DNA of 64,000 bases, from the NCBI GenBank assembly GCA_030765055.1, contig CM060954.1, positions 104,919,947 through 104,983,946 of the forward strand. The letters are read 5' to 3'. The translations under genes were made by a program, and so were the position numbers. The notes beneath the pieces were generated by a model. It ran no database searches. It worked only from the letters and a program-made list of their open reading frames with translations, and was not told the origin of the DNA. Positions 35,236 to 47,861 of this stretch are shown here, piece by piece (positions within the stretch are counted from its first letter, which is position 1; each line of letters starts with the position of its first letter). This DNA comes from Mantis religiosa (lineage: Eukaryota > Arthropoda > Insecta > Mantodea > Mantidae).

Positions 35236-37182
35236 CTGATCCATAGCTCTTTTTTAAATTTTTTTAAGGTTCCTCAGGTCTCACGAAACTCTTGACCCTT
35301 CATTTCACTCCTTTTTTATTTCACCTTCTCCATCTGATTTCGTTGTTTCAGGGGTACAAGTGTGGACGTTGCGTGGCAGGGAAAAGGGTTCCTCTGTAAA
35401 ACCTCCATCCCTGGCGGGAGAGAATCCAGATTTCAGGTTATCCAAATTGAATGTGCAAGGTGGAGAGGAGCCTGTTGTGCTAAAGCGCTTCAAATCGTTA
35501 ATTTAAACGCTAATTTAATCGCCAACGTCACTAAAAAGCTAGATATATTTAAATACTTTACTTCTCTGCTGTAACAACGGTATGCCTCCAAGTTCTTAGA
35601 AGATGGTGAAGTATATTTGTACAGTCAAGCATTACCTACTATGATTTGTTGTTGCAGCTAATATTTGAAGATTTCGATGGTTTTCTTATACAAACGAAGC
35701 ACTAAAAGTTGGCACTTGTTTTATAGCCATAGAACTAGAGAGCAAGAACCGCGAATTGAAGCACAAAAAATTCCGTTTTTTCTTTTTTTTTGTACTCCTG
35801 TCCATAGTTTCAGACATTCCACCTAGAAATTCGATAGCCAGATTTCACACTTTGAGGTATGTTGAATTAAAAATTATTTTTTTAAAATACTCGTATATTT
35901 GTCTGTCTTTCTGAACAGCATACCTCCAAAATGGGAAACTTTAAGTTTTTAGCAACACTGGGAAAGTAACAAAAATGTGTTGAAGCTTTTACACGTAAAG
36001 ATTTTCATTATTCTTTTATTTCCTAAACGACTGGCTTCAATGATTTTGATCACAATGCCATATGTATAAGGTATGTGAATTACAAATGGATAGTATATAT
36101 TTTAATTTCCTGTATACAGTTTGTGAAGTTATTTTTATAATAGATAAACAATTATTACTATTAAAATCTTAGAAATTGACAAAATTATAGCATAAAATAC
36201 GTAAGTAAGTATTAGAGGTCAAATACAATTTTATTTATCTGATATACAAATATCCAGGGTATTCCTAGTTATTCGTTTAAATTTTTAGTCATAATACTGT
36301 TTTCAAGCGATAAGTCGTAGTTCTCCGCCACTTCCGTAGTTATGCAAGGAGCATGAATGGCGATCCGAGATCACTTATAACCTTCTTATACCTGTAATTA
36401 ATGTGTAAATTTGTAATCAAGGTTTATCAGATATCAATAAACACTTGAAACGCAAAAGCTTTTGTAGGGATTTTTATGACAATCCATAGCAATTCAACAC
36501 GTAAGATGTGATTAGTATGTTACATTGGATATAATCAAATTATGCCATTTCTAAACAACAAAATTATCTTAGTGGGATATCTAAAGGGTAGGGAACAAAT
36601 AGGTTTGGAAATTTAATTTAATGTTAGAACAGAGGCACGAACATTAGCCGGTCGAGAAGGAAGACTGCTGCAGTTATAATTTTATTCATGAGATTTGAAC
36701 GAAACATTGGGCTTAAACCTTGAAGATAACACTCCCTAGAATAGGTGAGCCCGAATCTTTAGTACAATGACTGCATTTTAACAGCAATAAATTAAGTTCG
36801 CCTCTATTATCAATTTTGTCTTTTTAGACATAATATACATACTGGATTTTAGTAATTGAAAATTTGGTGTAGCTTAGCTTATGGAATAAAATAACAACTC
36901 TTCAAATTTTCGAAATAAACTGCAACGTTTGAGGTATCCAACAGTATGTGTATGAGAGCCACTTAATATAATATTACGAACATTCGTGGTATGAAAGTTT
37001 ATTCTCAATTAATATTTAAATTTGTCAAAAATATGTGCAAATGCATATTTGGTAGGCTGAGAAACTAGAATAAGATTGTCGCAAGTTCTGATTTGGCCAG
37101 GAAGTAATGGCACCTGACTTTTGAAGTGTGACGAAGAAGAAATGAGCATAAATTTTCATGAGCTATCTCACCTGGAAAATCC

Positions 37183-37189
<7 letters not shown>
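35236..37189. other. No recognised gene
   Basis: AT-rich DNA. The 70-codon ORF at 35362-35574 has no known motif. Confidence 0.5.

Positions 37190-37230
<41 letters not shown>
37190..37230. repeat. (AT)n microsatellite
   Basis: Pure TA repeat directly preceding the target duplication of the SINE below. Confidence 0.97.
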
Positions 37231-37232
<2 letters not shown>

Positions 37233-37244
37233 CACTCTAAGTTC

Positions 37245-37474
37245 GTCGGCCTCGTTAGCGTAGATGGTAGCATGTCTGCCTCACGTTCAAAAGGTCCCGA
37301 GTTCGAATCTCGGACAGGGTGAGTTACCTGGATAAGGTTTTTTTCCGGGTTTTTCACTTATCCTTCAAGACGGTAAGCTCCATGGACCCTGAACGCATAT
37401 GAGCATCATATCACACAATTCATTCTCCGTCCGATATGACTTAACGTTGGAGGAGGTAAATTACCACAAAAAAA
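37245..37474 (+). mobile_element. SINE family A, full length with target duplication
   Basis: The head is CGGCCTCGTTAGCGTAGATG with B box GAGTTCGAATCTCGG, the body is GTTACCTGGATAAGG, and the end is TTAACGTTGGAGGAGG plus an A tail. Flanks TCCACTCTAAGTTC (37231-37244) and TCCGCTCTTAGTTC (37475-37488) are a 14-bp duplication with two differences. Confidence 0.9.
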
Positions 37475-40400
37475 TCCGCTCTTAGTTCAATCAATTATTC
37501 TCTTATGGGGCCAGGCATTCAACACTAACCAATTAATTCACAGCTCTTCAGCTTGAAGAGAATCTCGATAGACGATCGTTGAAATCCTGTAAGTATGAGA
37601 ATGTTCCTCTCGATTCATGACATCTAAACATCCGATTCACAATTAAATAGATCTTTATGTAGATTACTCAAAACTGATTTTAAGCTACCATTAGTCCATT
37701 AGAAAACCTTGATTTTTATGCTACTGAGAAAAACTCTTTAAATTTTCCTATGAAATGATGTTTTATCATATTTCATTCCTCTCTCATGACACATTTTCTG
37801 TTCCTTATCTCATTCCATTATCTTCGTTTCCGTTATGTGGCTGTGTATTATTTTATTTTTGTTCTTCGTTTCAGTAATGGAAAACGACGCAGCTATCTGA
37901 ATTTAATGAAATGAGGTACAAGGCTGGTAAAAGTCTTTAATAAAACGATGAAAAGTACTAATTTATATTTTCTACTTATGTAATATCCTTTATTTCTTTG
38001 TCTTTCATGATATGAAAAGCTTTCCTTGCTTTCGGCCTTTCGTTTACCACATTTGTAAGCCAGAACTCTGACAAAACTTATCCAGTATCTTCTGCAACAA
38101 GTAAAAAATTTATTTTATTTCTGGAAGAGCAACAAACGTCACTTTGCTTTTGAAATAAGCCTTTTATTAATGAAGAATCTACATTTCTAGTAATTTTAAA
38201 GTGGAAAAATATATACTCTGCTATGTTGAAAATCTTTGACACGAATTTCTTTCATTTTAAATGTTTAGCATGTTCTTAGCAACAAAACGCTCGTTGCAAG
38301 TGTTTTATTATTGCTCTGTTACAAAAGTTGAAACAAATGATTACCAAGTTATTCTAAATAAAGCTAGGCTACGTTTTGTACGTATAGCCAATAGTTTCGT
38401 AACATAGGCCATTTCGTATTTCACAATGTATTATGTCAAGATTTATCAGAATATAAAAAAATATGTCTTGTTTAATCAATGTAATTTGTGATATTTAAAC
38501 CTAACGAAAATTACTCAGCTTAACCTGAAGTAACTTGCATGAAGCCTCTTTAAAATATGTTATAGGGAGTATATCATACAGGTACTATATCCAAAGCAAC
38601 AAATGGGATTTGGGTCTAAGCTGGAATAACGAAATCTGTAAACTGTTTCAAGGAACTTAGTATGGATATTCAACTATCCAAATTATGTCTTTATATATTG
38701 TGTTTAGGGCTGAAAATTAACCCCCATCAAAGGGTCATAACATGATACATTGAAATAGAGTAAGCAATGATTATATCCTAGAACATTTGATCCTACAGAA
38801 TTTAAATGTTTAGGAGCAGACATCCTGGGTACCCTTAAAAAATCACCTTGCTGGTCCGTTCCACAACTGGTACTTTTATAGCTTATGAATAAGGAATGAT
38901 TTCACAAACAACCTGCTATTTAATTACGTGAAGTACTTGCACATTAGGCGGTAGCTTTTAGAATAAAAACAAAGGATTTAAGGGTATATACAGCTGCAAT
39001 TTCTTAACAGTTTTTAAAAATTAAAAAATCGTTGTATATATGTACAAAAATACTTTGAACATTAGCTTCAATTAGAAACTACAACTTTCGATCTCAAGTT
39101 TCTTTACACAGACGATTTAACAAGCATGAAATGGTGAATGAAATTTTATATCCCAGATTTTAGTGCTAATATATTTAAATATTAAAGTATTACTCTTATT
39201 TTGTTAATTTAAACGTCTGCATGGTATGATAATTTATCAAAATAAAAGTGAAACAAAAATGGGTCTCTAGATGTGTTAAAGGTGTTCCCATGAAATCTCA
39301 AACACGCCTAGATCATGCGGTTACATTATGTGGTAAAGTTAGAAACCCTTTAAACAAAAATGCAAAATTTAACATTCCATTTAGGATTACTTCTACAGAT
39401 TCAGCGGAACGTGCGCGAACTCGCTTCAAACAGCGAAGCAATTGCTCCACCCGCAAATTACATCTCCGTGTAAAACCGGAATTTTCCGAGTGGTTATTGT
39501 ATACTTTGACATCTTGTAGATTGATGCTGGAATGGTGTTCTAGGCTACAGTTTCTTGGAATATCACATTTAGTCTGCCATATAATTATAAAGTCTCGTAT
39601 AACATAAGAATTTTTCCCACATTGACAAACGGATAGTTAAACAGGAGCCAAATGCACTAGAGCATGAAACAGTAGAGCTATGCGTTGGTCTGCCTAATGA
39701 AAATTAACATCACAGACATAAAATGTCGTCCATCTATCTGCTGCTAGCTGCTCTAGTGCTTTGCACCTTTTCTGCTGGGTGGGTGTGAGAATGGATGAAA
39801 TCAAACAAGAGTGGATTTAGGCTTTCACATCCAGATCCAACATAACTTGAAGCCATTTCTGGTCTGTTATGTCATGATCTGTCGGCGATAAATTTAATGG
39901 TGGCGAATAAACAGCATGTTGCCAATATTTGAGTATACAGAATTAAAGAGTTTCGGAATCTTCAGAGGAGAAACTGTAACCACTGAACATATGGGGGTTA
40001 TTTGCAAATACTATGTGCTTTAAATAATTGTTTCAATATTAATAACAATAATAATGAGAAGCTGAGCTGTGAAGCGCATATGCTAACAGAAAGCTTACCT
40101 GGAGACGAAAGCTCATTCAGTATTAGTCTTTAGACGCTTCGATGGGGTGATCATGGATCCCAGAAAACACCTTCGTAGGGATATAAAACACGAAGTAAAA
40201 GACACGAGTGTTAATTCATGCTCTTTTAACAACTGAAGTCCCGCCTGTATCTCATGATTCCTCACCAACGTTCCTACATTACGTTCCAGAATCACATTTG
40301 GCTATGAAATTCAGTTTTCCACTCAAAGATTTGTCTTTAGTTTTCTAATTTTCAGAACTTTCGTTTTCGTGCCTTAGCAATCTAACGTAACGTACCGACT

Positions 40401-40648
40401 TCCAGGTACCTGACCTTTAAGCTAATGATATTCTTCTCGGCTCATCTCATCAGAATTCTAATTACTTTACTAATTGCCTTACTAATTACGTTTACCCCAG
40501 CCTTAGTTGATGACAAGCTTCGTGCTGCTTGGATAATGTACAGGAATTATTCATTTAAATTGTATATGTAATCTGCCTATCATGTCTTTGTATAATCATA
40601 AACTATATTCTTTAGTAATTTTGGTATTATGGGCATGATCTTGCAGAG
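37475..40648. other. No recognised gene
   Basis: Long AT-rich stretch. The 119-codon ORF at 39248-39607 has no motif I know and is not flanked by clear splice sites. Nothing else was identified. Confidence 0.45.
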
Positions 40649-40658
40649 AATGACGGTG

Positions 40659-40899
40659 CCCGCCTCGGTAGCGTAGATGGTAGCGTGTCTGCCTCACGTT
40701 CAAGAGGTCCCGAGTTCGAATCTCGGTCAGGCTGAGTTACCTATATAAGGCTTTTCCCCGGGGTTTTCCTTTATCCTCATAGACAAATGTCGGGTAACTC
40801 TAAGCTCTATGGATCCTGGGCTGGCTCATTTGATCAGCACTTCACCCATTTCATTGATCATCTGATATGACTTAACGTTGGATGACGTAAATTGAAAAA
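40659..40899 (+). mobile_element. SINE family A, full length with target duplication
   Basis: The head is GCCTCGGTAGCGTAGATGGT with B box GAGTTCGAATCTCGG and the 3' end is ACTTAACGTTGG plus an A-rich tail. Flanking AATGACGGTG (40649-40658) and AATGACAGTG (40900-40909) differ at one base, which fits target-primed insertion by a LINE. Confidence 0.92.
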
Positions 40900-40909
40900 A
40901 ATGACAGTG

Positions 40910-42189
40910 AGTTAGCATATGGTGATAGAAAACTAGATGTGAAATATCATCTAAACTTTTCGCTGTGTGATTTCTACAGATTCTTCTATAGAGATAATTC
41001 TGAAACACTTTCTTGTTTGTTTGTTTATTAGTTAAACTATACTCTATTCTTTTACGTGCCTGATGGCTTTCAAAAATCTGAATATGGCCATTATTTATCT
41101 GTTTTGAAACTGAACTTATCTTCACGTAAAGCCTATGAAGTTATAACACACTGATTGATTTTTTTCTTATAATTCTTTTTAAATTTCTCACACAGTTTTA
41201 CATGCATTTTGATAGCTATGTATTTTGTCATGTACAAAATTATTTTATTTATATATTATATCAAGATAGTTAACATTTTGTGCTTCCTCAGTTATTTGCT
41301 ACTATTTTAGCTACTTTGCTATGAATGCCATTATTTTTCTGTTTTTCATTTTTATTACTGAAATTTTCAGTTCATAGTATTCCAAAAGCTTATTGATTTC
41401 ATATAGAGCCTTTATAATATTTTATTTCCTGTATTTCAACATTCTTAAATACATTTAATTGTCATCTATTATGACCTACCGGACTAAAAGACTGAAAACT
41501 CAAGCAATCATTTGGTGCAGTCTTCTTCTTGGAAATGATGTTGCTTCCAAGAAGCGATAAGTGGACAGGGAAGTGAAGAGGGGAGGAAGGATTGAAAATG
41601 AAGAGAACAGAACACAAAACAAAAACGTCTAGCATGGTAGCAGTTTCCATTTCTCTCTTTATTTCGTAACAATCGAAACCGAGAAAGCAAATTAAATGCA
41701 GTCAAGGCAAAAACAAAAAAGAAACCAAAGAGATACATATATTGGCTGACACGACATAGGAATCCAAGCCCCTGAAAGGAGGGGCATCTCGACTCCATGG
41801 GGAAATGCAATTTCGGAAGACGAAGACAAAATAGTTCGCTAACCCTCAGGTAGGCGGGGTATTGAATTACAAGAGGAAGACTATAACGCTGACTTGTGAC
41901 TAATGTTGCTGGCTGGAGACCTTCCCCTCGGGGCCCTACACTTGAGCACGATATTCACCGCAACCCGCACACTTCCACTTCAACCCCACTTCACTCGTTC
42001 CTCCAACCTACACCGTCAAATGTTTCTTTCCAGAGAAAAAGTTCCTAACATTCCGCTTTAATGTCGGCTATTTATTAGGCCTACAGTGCCATCGTTGTAA
42101 ACTCTATTTAAAAACAAAAGAATGAAGATTTGCGAAAGTTATTTTGAACATTCTGTACTACGTACTTGTTTTCTGTTTTACATGTATTT
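40910..42189. other. No recognised gene
   Basis: Antisense ORFs at 40826-41125 and 41462-41810 show no known domain. No promoter or repeat was identified. Confidence 0.45.
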
Positions 42190-42199
42190 CCCGGGACAC

Positions 42200-43489
42200 C
42201 ACTAGGGTATAGATATGTAGATGATATTTTGGCCATTCTACCCAAGGATAAAACTGATGAAGCTTTAAACATTCTTAACAATCAAGATGAGTGTATAAAA
42301 TTTACCATGGAAATAGAAGAAAATGAATTCTTACCTCTTTGGATTTAAAAATTTTCAAATATAATAAATTGAAGTTTTGTATTCATAGAAAAACTACACA
42401 AGTAGATAACTATATCAAAGCAAACAACTACAATCCAACATCACATCAATTAGCAGTGTTTCATTGTTTAATTCATAGAGTTATACATGTTCCAATGCTT
42501 GAATCTGAATGTCAACTAGAATACCAACAAATTTTACATGTTGCTAAAATCAATGGTTTCAAGAAATCAGCCATACTTAAAATCATTAATGAACATATAT
42601 ACAAAAATCACATAAAATCAATTACTACTTTAAAGAAACCAGAAACTACAGCTATATATAAGAAATTTAGTTATCATTCTTGGGCCTTCAACAAATTTAA
42701 AAGAATCTCCCAAAACTATCATATAAAATTAGCTCCAAAAATAACTTTAGTCTCAAGAATTTACTTATGAAACCTTTAAGCAACACTATCCATAAATTAC
42801 AACTATCCGGAGTATACAAAATACCGTGTAACAACTGTGAATCGTACCATATTGGAAGAACTAAGAGAAGTCTTAAAACTCGTCAAACGGAACACTTGAG
42901 AAACATAAAACTTAAACAAATAGAAAAATCAGCAGTTGCCAATCACTTCTGGAAATGCAACCATGAAACTGGTCAAAGTATACAACTATTAAAGCATGTA
43001 CAAGGTGTTAATGAACTGGATATTTGGGACAAAAATTATATTCTAAATACTGAAAAAGAAAACATTTTGAATTTTGATATATCAGCATTGAATAGTGTTC
43101 TGCAATTTATTCAACAAGTAAATCAAGCCAACACGGATATAGCTCAACCCACTGCTATGAATAATATAGATCAAGTTAAATTTAACCCAGATTTCAACCA
43201 ATATAGGTTACCCATGAAGCAGATGGAAGAGAAAGTACATCTACTTCAACAGACAACTGGTAATCAGGATATTGTTCCAGAAAGTGAGATAGAAGAGGAA
43301 GTATATTTGTCACAACAATCCAACAGTTCACATCCAGAGATGAAGCTGTTAATATCACAGGTGACAACCACTCATCTGTGTCCAGCCCCAATGTTCCAGT
43401 CCGAAATGTTGGTATTAAAAATCAGGAGATCTTCAAGGGGAGGAGCCTTAACTTTCTTGGAGAGTCAAGTGTGCGTCCGCCAACAGTAG
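42200..43489 (+). pseudogene. Penelope-like element: RT end and GIY-YIG endonuclease, frameshifted
   Basis: The homologous part begins at the catalytic box RYVDDILAI (YVDD at 42214-42225), so the element is 5'-truncated within the RT domain. The product continues in a second frame from about 42339 and a third from about 42767. Each switch looks like loss of a single base in a short run (near 42330 and 42740). The third frame gives the GIY-YIG nuclease: GVYKIPCNNCESYHIGRT from 42809, with a downstream Arg and TRQTEH. The linker region has KINGF and SYHSWAFNKF. RT followed by GIY-YIG is diagnostic of Penelope-like elements. The C-terminal extension after about 43090 (Gln/Glu-rich, to the stop at 43489) may not be element coding. 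With only two breaks, the copy is fairly recent. Confidence 0.9.
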
Positions 43490-43504
43490 TTGGAGCAGCG
43501 CCCA

Positions 43505-43533
43505 CTGAAGATGGTCTGAAGCAAAGACCGAAA
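43505..43533 (+). ncRNA. Hammerhead-ribozyme-like core at the Penelope 3' side
   Basis: CTGAAGA (43505-43511) fits the CUGANGA core. GGTCT (43513-43517) pairs perfectly with AGACC (43525-43529) as stem II across a GAAGCAA loop, followed by GAAA (43530-43533). One unpaired T sits before stem II. Stems I and III and a cleavage triplet were not resolved. Hammerheads are known in Penelope-like element ends. Activity is not shown. Confidence 0.5.
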
Positions 43534-43589
43534 AACACTTTTGGAAGAAATGGTGAACACCTGACCAGTCTGAGTGAGTAATCTTACAA

Positions 43590-44874
43590 ATTAAGCATGC
43601 CAGCTACTCATTTATATAAACCACTAGGGGTTCCCGTATCTGAGATACACCGTTTGTGGTGACTTACTATTGTCATGGCATGGCATTGACTATCTATCAA
43701 AAACCTTATCATATATGTGGCTAGCGTGAAGAAATGATTAATTGCCATCAATTAACTTAAAAAAATTTGATTTTTATAATCCCATGAATTCCTCTTTCAA
43801 TTTTCAATAAAATATGCTTAAAAGGGCTTATCTTCTATATATTTCGTGTTGAGATGAACTTTTATAGAAATGCTTTCACCACGTATTCGCTTCTAGGTTT
43901 AAAGGAAAACAAGGAGATCCAGTATGCTTAAGGAATAGTCAAATCCTCAAACAGCTGTAGTGGCTTTGAAAATCTGTGTATCTGAAGAAAATCATTGCGT
44001 ATTGGTTAATTCAAACCAAAAACCGGCGCATTTGTTATTTGTGACTATATCCTTTGTATAGTAAGGATTGTCTATATATGTGTGTATTATGATTTAATAG
44101 TTGGGTAGTACTCATGACGAAAGATGAAACTATTTCCAAAAGCTAAATATATATATTTTTTCAATTCTAATTATCAAAATCTTAATTTAAATATAATTAT
44201 TAGGGCAACAAATGTTTCGAAAAATGTTGAACGTAAAGGATAATTTAATGTGGTTGGAACTATTTTGTAAAATTGACGGCTTGTACGTGTACAACGCCCT
44301 TATGCATATACATAGACTTTGGTCTAAAAATATTTGTTGTATACAGGGCGTATCAAAATGTGGAAGTATATCTATAGGTATCTTCGTATCAAGTTTTTGG
44401 GTGATATACAGCATGTCCTCAGGTTAATGTGAGTAGCAAAGAGAGTAAAAGGCTGATTTCAGATATACAGCACGACCATCAGATGTGCAAACGTCAAAAG
44501 TAACGTAACGTCGTACTTTGCGAACTAATGAGACATTGCCTTGCAAGTGTATGCAGACGCAAGGTGAAGGTGTAATATAGAGAGACAGTTTTGTTTCTTC
44601 ACGCATTAAGGCTGTTGTCGTGGTCAGTTATACGAACCTGCAGTTGATTACAGGTTATTTATTGCGCGAGCGATAACAGTACAGTGCATGTGCAGTATAC
44701 CTATGGAAAAACGCACTTGCCTCCGGTCTTTAGTAAAAATATTTTAGAAAAGAATATGTGAGAGAGAGAGATAAATGTGATGCTTTTCAATAAATTATTT
44801 CATTAAAAGTGGCTCAAACAAAATTGATGAAATTAACATATGTTTAAGCACTTTCATGGCAAATTGTATGTGTT
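43590..44874. other. No recognised gene
   Basis: The segment 43610-43690 has AAACCACTAGGGGTTCCCGT, resembling the centre of the tRNA-like foldback family. The rest, including the opposed ORFs at 44187-44427, is unrecognised. Confidence 0.4.
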
Positions 44875-44897
44875 TGTCGCGAGGCATTTGTTATTTG

Positions 44898-44956
<59 letters not shown>

Positions 44957-45345
44957 GGGGAGTGAAACAGATAGCGCCCAAGCCTCGCCCATGTTCGCAC
45001 TAGCACAGACGGGGCGCGGTGAGAAAGAGCCAAAGAAATGTTTGGACAATTCTCTCTCCTTCGCCTGCCGCCTCGAACGGTGAAGCTTCAGGTGCCTTCG
45101 CCAACCTTCGCGAAACAGCAGACCGTGTATAAATAACATTACGAACGGCCGAGTTTAGTTTGGAGGGAGCCGAGAGATATGCAGAGAAGCAGTCAGTCAG
45201 TTAGTTGCAATTGTGCAGTGTAGGCGTGTGGCAGATGGAGCTGAAGATTGCCTTCGTGTTGTACTAGTGTATTTCTACGGAAATAAAGAGCATTTTGTAT
45301 TTCTGCAAACTGGACTTTTTAATTTTACGAATCCACAAGGCCACA
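44875..45345 (+). mobile_element. Solo LTR, same family, with (GA)n in U3
   Basis: The LTR starts TGTCGCGAGGC and ends CCACAAGGCCACA. A GA array at 44899-44953 lies in U3. GTATAAATAACA near 45126 is the TATA box and AATAAA near 45281 the poly(A) signal. The right flank is GTAT, as in the two solo LTRs, but the left flank does not match directly (a GTAT lies 5 bases further out). The translated (ER)n runs of ORFs here are artefacts of the microsatellite. Confidence 0.8.
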
Positions 45346-45355
45346 GTATCTTGAA

Positions 45356-45606
45356 GGCCGCCTCGATAGCGTAGATGGTAATGTGTCTGCCTCATGTTCA
45401 AGAGGTCCGGAGTTCGAATCTCGGTCAGAGTAAGTTACGTGGGTAAGGTTTTTCCGGGGATTTCCCTTATCCTGAAGGACGAATGTCAGGTAACTCTAAG
45501 CTCTATGGACCCTGGGCTCATTTGAGCATCATTTCAACCATTTCATTCACCGTCCGATGTGACTTAATGTTGGAGGATGTAAATTTAAAAAAGAAAAAAA
45601 AAATAC
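45356..45606 (+). mobile_element. SINE family A inserted at the LTR's 3' flank
   Basis: The head is GCCTCGATAGCGTAGATGGT, the B box GAGTTCGAATCTCGG, and the body extends to an A-rich tail at 45590-45603. Flanking GTATCTTGAA (45346-45355) and GTAGCTTGAA (45607-45616) form a 10-bp duplication with one mismatch. The SINE therefore inserted into the first bases after the LTR, and is the younger of the two. Confidence 0.9.
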
Positions 45607-45934
45607 GTAGCTTGAACTTTCTGGGGATACCACTAACGTCTTCTGCAATCTGTTTAAACTTTAGATATCTAGTAAACCCTAAGAGACTGCATTATGTCAC
45701 ACAAAAATTAAGATATCTTAAGATAATCAATTTATACCAACGAAACGTTTTTATAAAATTATCTGTTTTTAAGGATACCTCAATATAGGTTCCAAATGCA
45801 AGTCACTGCAAGTGAACGAAATTTCAAAGCCATCAGATAGCGACTGGCTATTAATATATTTCACTGATGCCTAAGATAACTGTATTCCCGTATACCTGTT
45901 TTACTTACAAGCCTACAAGGAAATTTATTAAAGT
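45607..45934. other. Unannotated spacer
   Basis: AT-rich DNA between the SINE and the foldback element, with no recognised feature. Confidence 0.5.
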
Positions 45935-46446
45935 TATGGAAATTAATTGTTCTTTCACACTAGCCGAGTGTAGGACGCACTATGAAACAGTAGAGCCAGA
46001 CTGAAAAATTCAATGCCATAGCCGGGATTTGAACCACGGATCTTCTGGTCTCGTCCAGCCGCTCTAACCCATTGAGCTACTATGGCCAACGTGCCAACAT
46101 GACTTTAATTTCCCCATCTGACTCATGTTTTCCCAGGTAAACCACTAGGAGTTCCCATAAATACATGAAACAACTCAACTACCTTAATGGCGACTTACTA
46201 TGCTGTAAGTATTTTAAGGCCCGGACTTTATAGTTCGGACCACTATTAAGTCGCCATTAAGGTAGTTGTCTCATGTATTTATGAGAACTCCTAGTGGTTT
46301 TCCGGGAGAAACACGAGTCAGTTGGAGAATTTAATGTCATGTTGGCACGTTGGCCATAGTAGCTCAATGGGTTAGAGCGGCTAGACGGAGACCAGAAGAT
46401 CCGTGTTTCAAACTACGGCATTGAATTTTTCAGTCTGGCTCTACTC
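45935..46446. repeat. Full foldback element with tRNA-like arms
   Basis: The arms 45988-46197 and 46246-46446 are inverted copies around a loop of about 48 bases. The tRNA-like units lie at 46014-46086 (minus) and about 46353-46420 (plus; GCCATAG acceptor strand, TAGCTCAATGGGTTAGAGC D-arm). The outer segment 45935-45987 (TTCTTTCACACTAGCCGAG, TGTAGGACGCACTATGAAA) matches the flank of the 29085 element, so it belongs to the repeat. The arms here are about 40 bases longer than at 29085. Confidence 0.88.
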
Positions 46447-47480
46447 TTTCTTAATAAACTTATGCGACTCTTTCGACCAAAGGGATACCCTTCGCTGGTT
46501 ATACGTGCGAACGAGGATCTGTAGTACAAAACAATTAATAGAAGGGTTAAATCAGATCAGTCAATTATTAGTTTATATACGTATCAAACAGTTTCTTTAG
46601 TACAAATACATTTTCAATTTACCAGAGGTCCTTTATGTTCCCTCAAGCACCGAAACCTTCTAAAGCTGTTCTTATTTCTTTGAGTGAAGAAGTCGTATCT
46701 TTGGTTATGCCTTTTGTCTAATACAGTGTAGTTCCCCCACCAATCTCCCGGTCAAGCTAGTCATTCTCCCGTCCTGTTACAAATCCAATTCCAACCTGAA
46801 GCGTTATCTGGGGAAGCATCAGAAGGAATTCTTTTCCCTCGGGATTCAATCCGTTCTCCACAGTCAATTCCGAGGCGAGATGCTGCTTCTAAACTCTGAA
46901 GAAGAACCACCTGGAGTCTGTTTCCCTTCCTAAGGTTTGTAACTCGTGGATCTGATCTTCTCAGATTGATTTATAACCTTCAAGGCAGCCAGAAACAAGA
47001 ATTTCTTTATCCACTATTTCTACTTCTATTCGCGCTACATTGGTTTTAAATTTCTTGAATATAGTTGACACCTTGCAATAAATTTTGTTTCTGTATTAGT
47101 ACACTGACCTACCGAAGGAGGTGTCCTCGTGGGTTCGATCCCCTTGTACCACACATTCTGATTTGAATTTGCCGTAATTTCCCTGTCACTTAGGCCTACT
47201 TTGATAACACGATTTCCTTTGCATTATTGGCTTTACTTCCGTTTTATGTGTGGACTTGTTAGAGAGTTTTCTGTCACCATCCTCTCTGCGAACCTGTGGT
47301 CTGAGGACAGGTTAGCTGCAATAGATCTGTGTGGAGGTCGACTTCAATAGCTCTCAGAAACATCCTGACTTTAAATTTGACCATCTGCAAAGTTTGATAT
47401 TTTTATATTCAGCCACTTATTTTATAACAATCAAAACAGGGAATGAAAACGTTTAAAAACCATCGTAAATTTCAAAGGCA
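46447..47480. other. No recognised gene; half tRNA-like unit
   Basis: At 47110-47152, GGAGGTGTCCTCGTGGGTTC and GATCCCCTTGTACCACA look like the 3' half of a tRNA-like unit with a good B box. No other feature was identified. Confidence 0.4.
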
Positions 47481-47730
47481 GGCCTCCGCAGCCTAGGTGG
47501 TAGTGTATCTGCCTCACTCGAGATCTCGAGTTCGAATCTCGGTCAGGGTGAGTTATCTAGACAGGCTTTCTCTGGACTTCTTCCCTTATTCTGAAAGCTG
47601 GCTGTAGGATAACTCTGAGCTCCAACTCTAAGACTTAACCTGGGCTCATATGAGCAGCGTTTGACACATTTCATACAACATCCGATATCACCTAACCGGT
47701 TAAAGGACGTTAACTAAAAAAAAAATAAAG
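47481..47730 (+). mobile_element. SINE family A
   Basis: Head GGCCTCCGCAGCCTAGGTGG, B box GAGTTCGAATCTCGG and an A tail at 47716-47729. Flanks TTCAAAGGCA (47471-47480) and TTGAAAGTCA (47731-47740) agree at 8 of 10 positions, a possible old duplication. Confidence 0.85.
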
Positions 47731-47861
47731 TTGAAAGTCATAATCATAGTATAATAAATAACGATGTTTTAAAATCATAAAAATTAGATATTTTTATTGC
47801 TGCACATTACCACAGAATTCCTGTTTTCCATGTTACATAAGGATGAGCCGTAAAATATATT

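Noticed and set aside
39248..39607. Gene of 119 codons
   Set aside because: No motif, splice context or neighbour supports it. It is kept as unassigned DNA.
44866..44874. Exact target duplication for the LTR at 44875
   Set aside because: A GTAT is present on the left but 5 bases away from the LTR start, so it was not counted.
44856..45139. Proteins rich in Glu-Arg or Leu-Ser repeats
   Set aside because: Both are translations of the GA array within the LTR.
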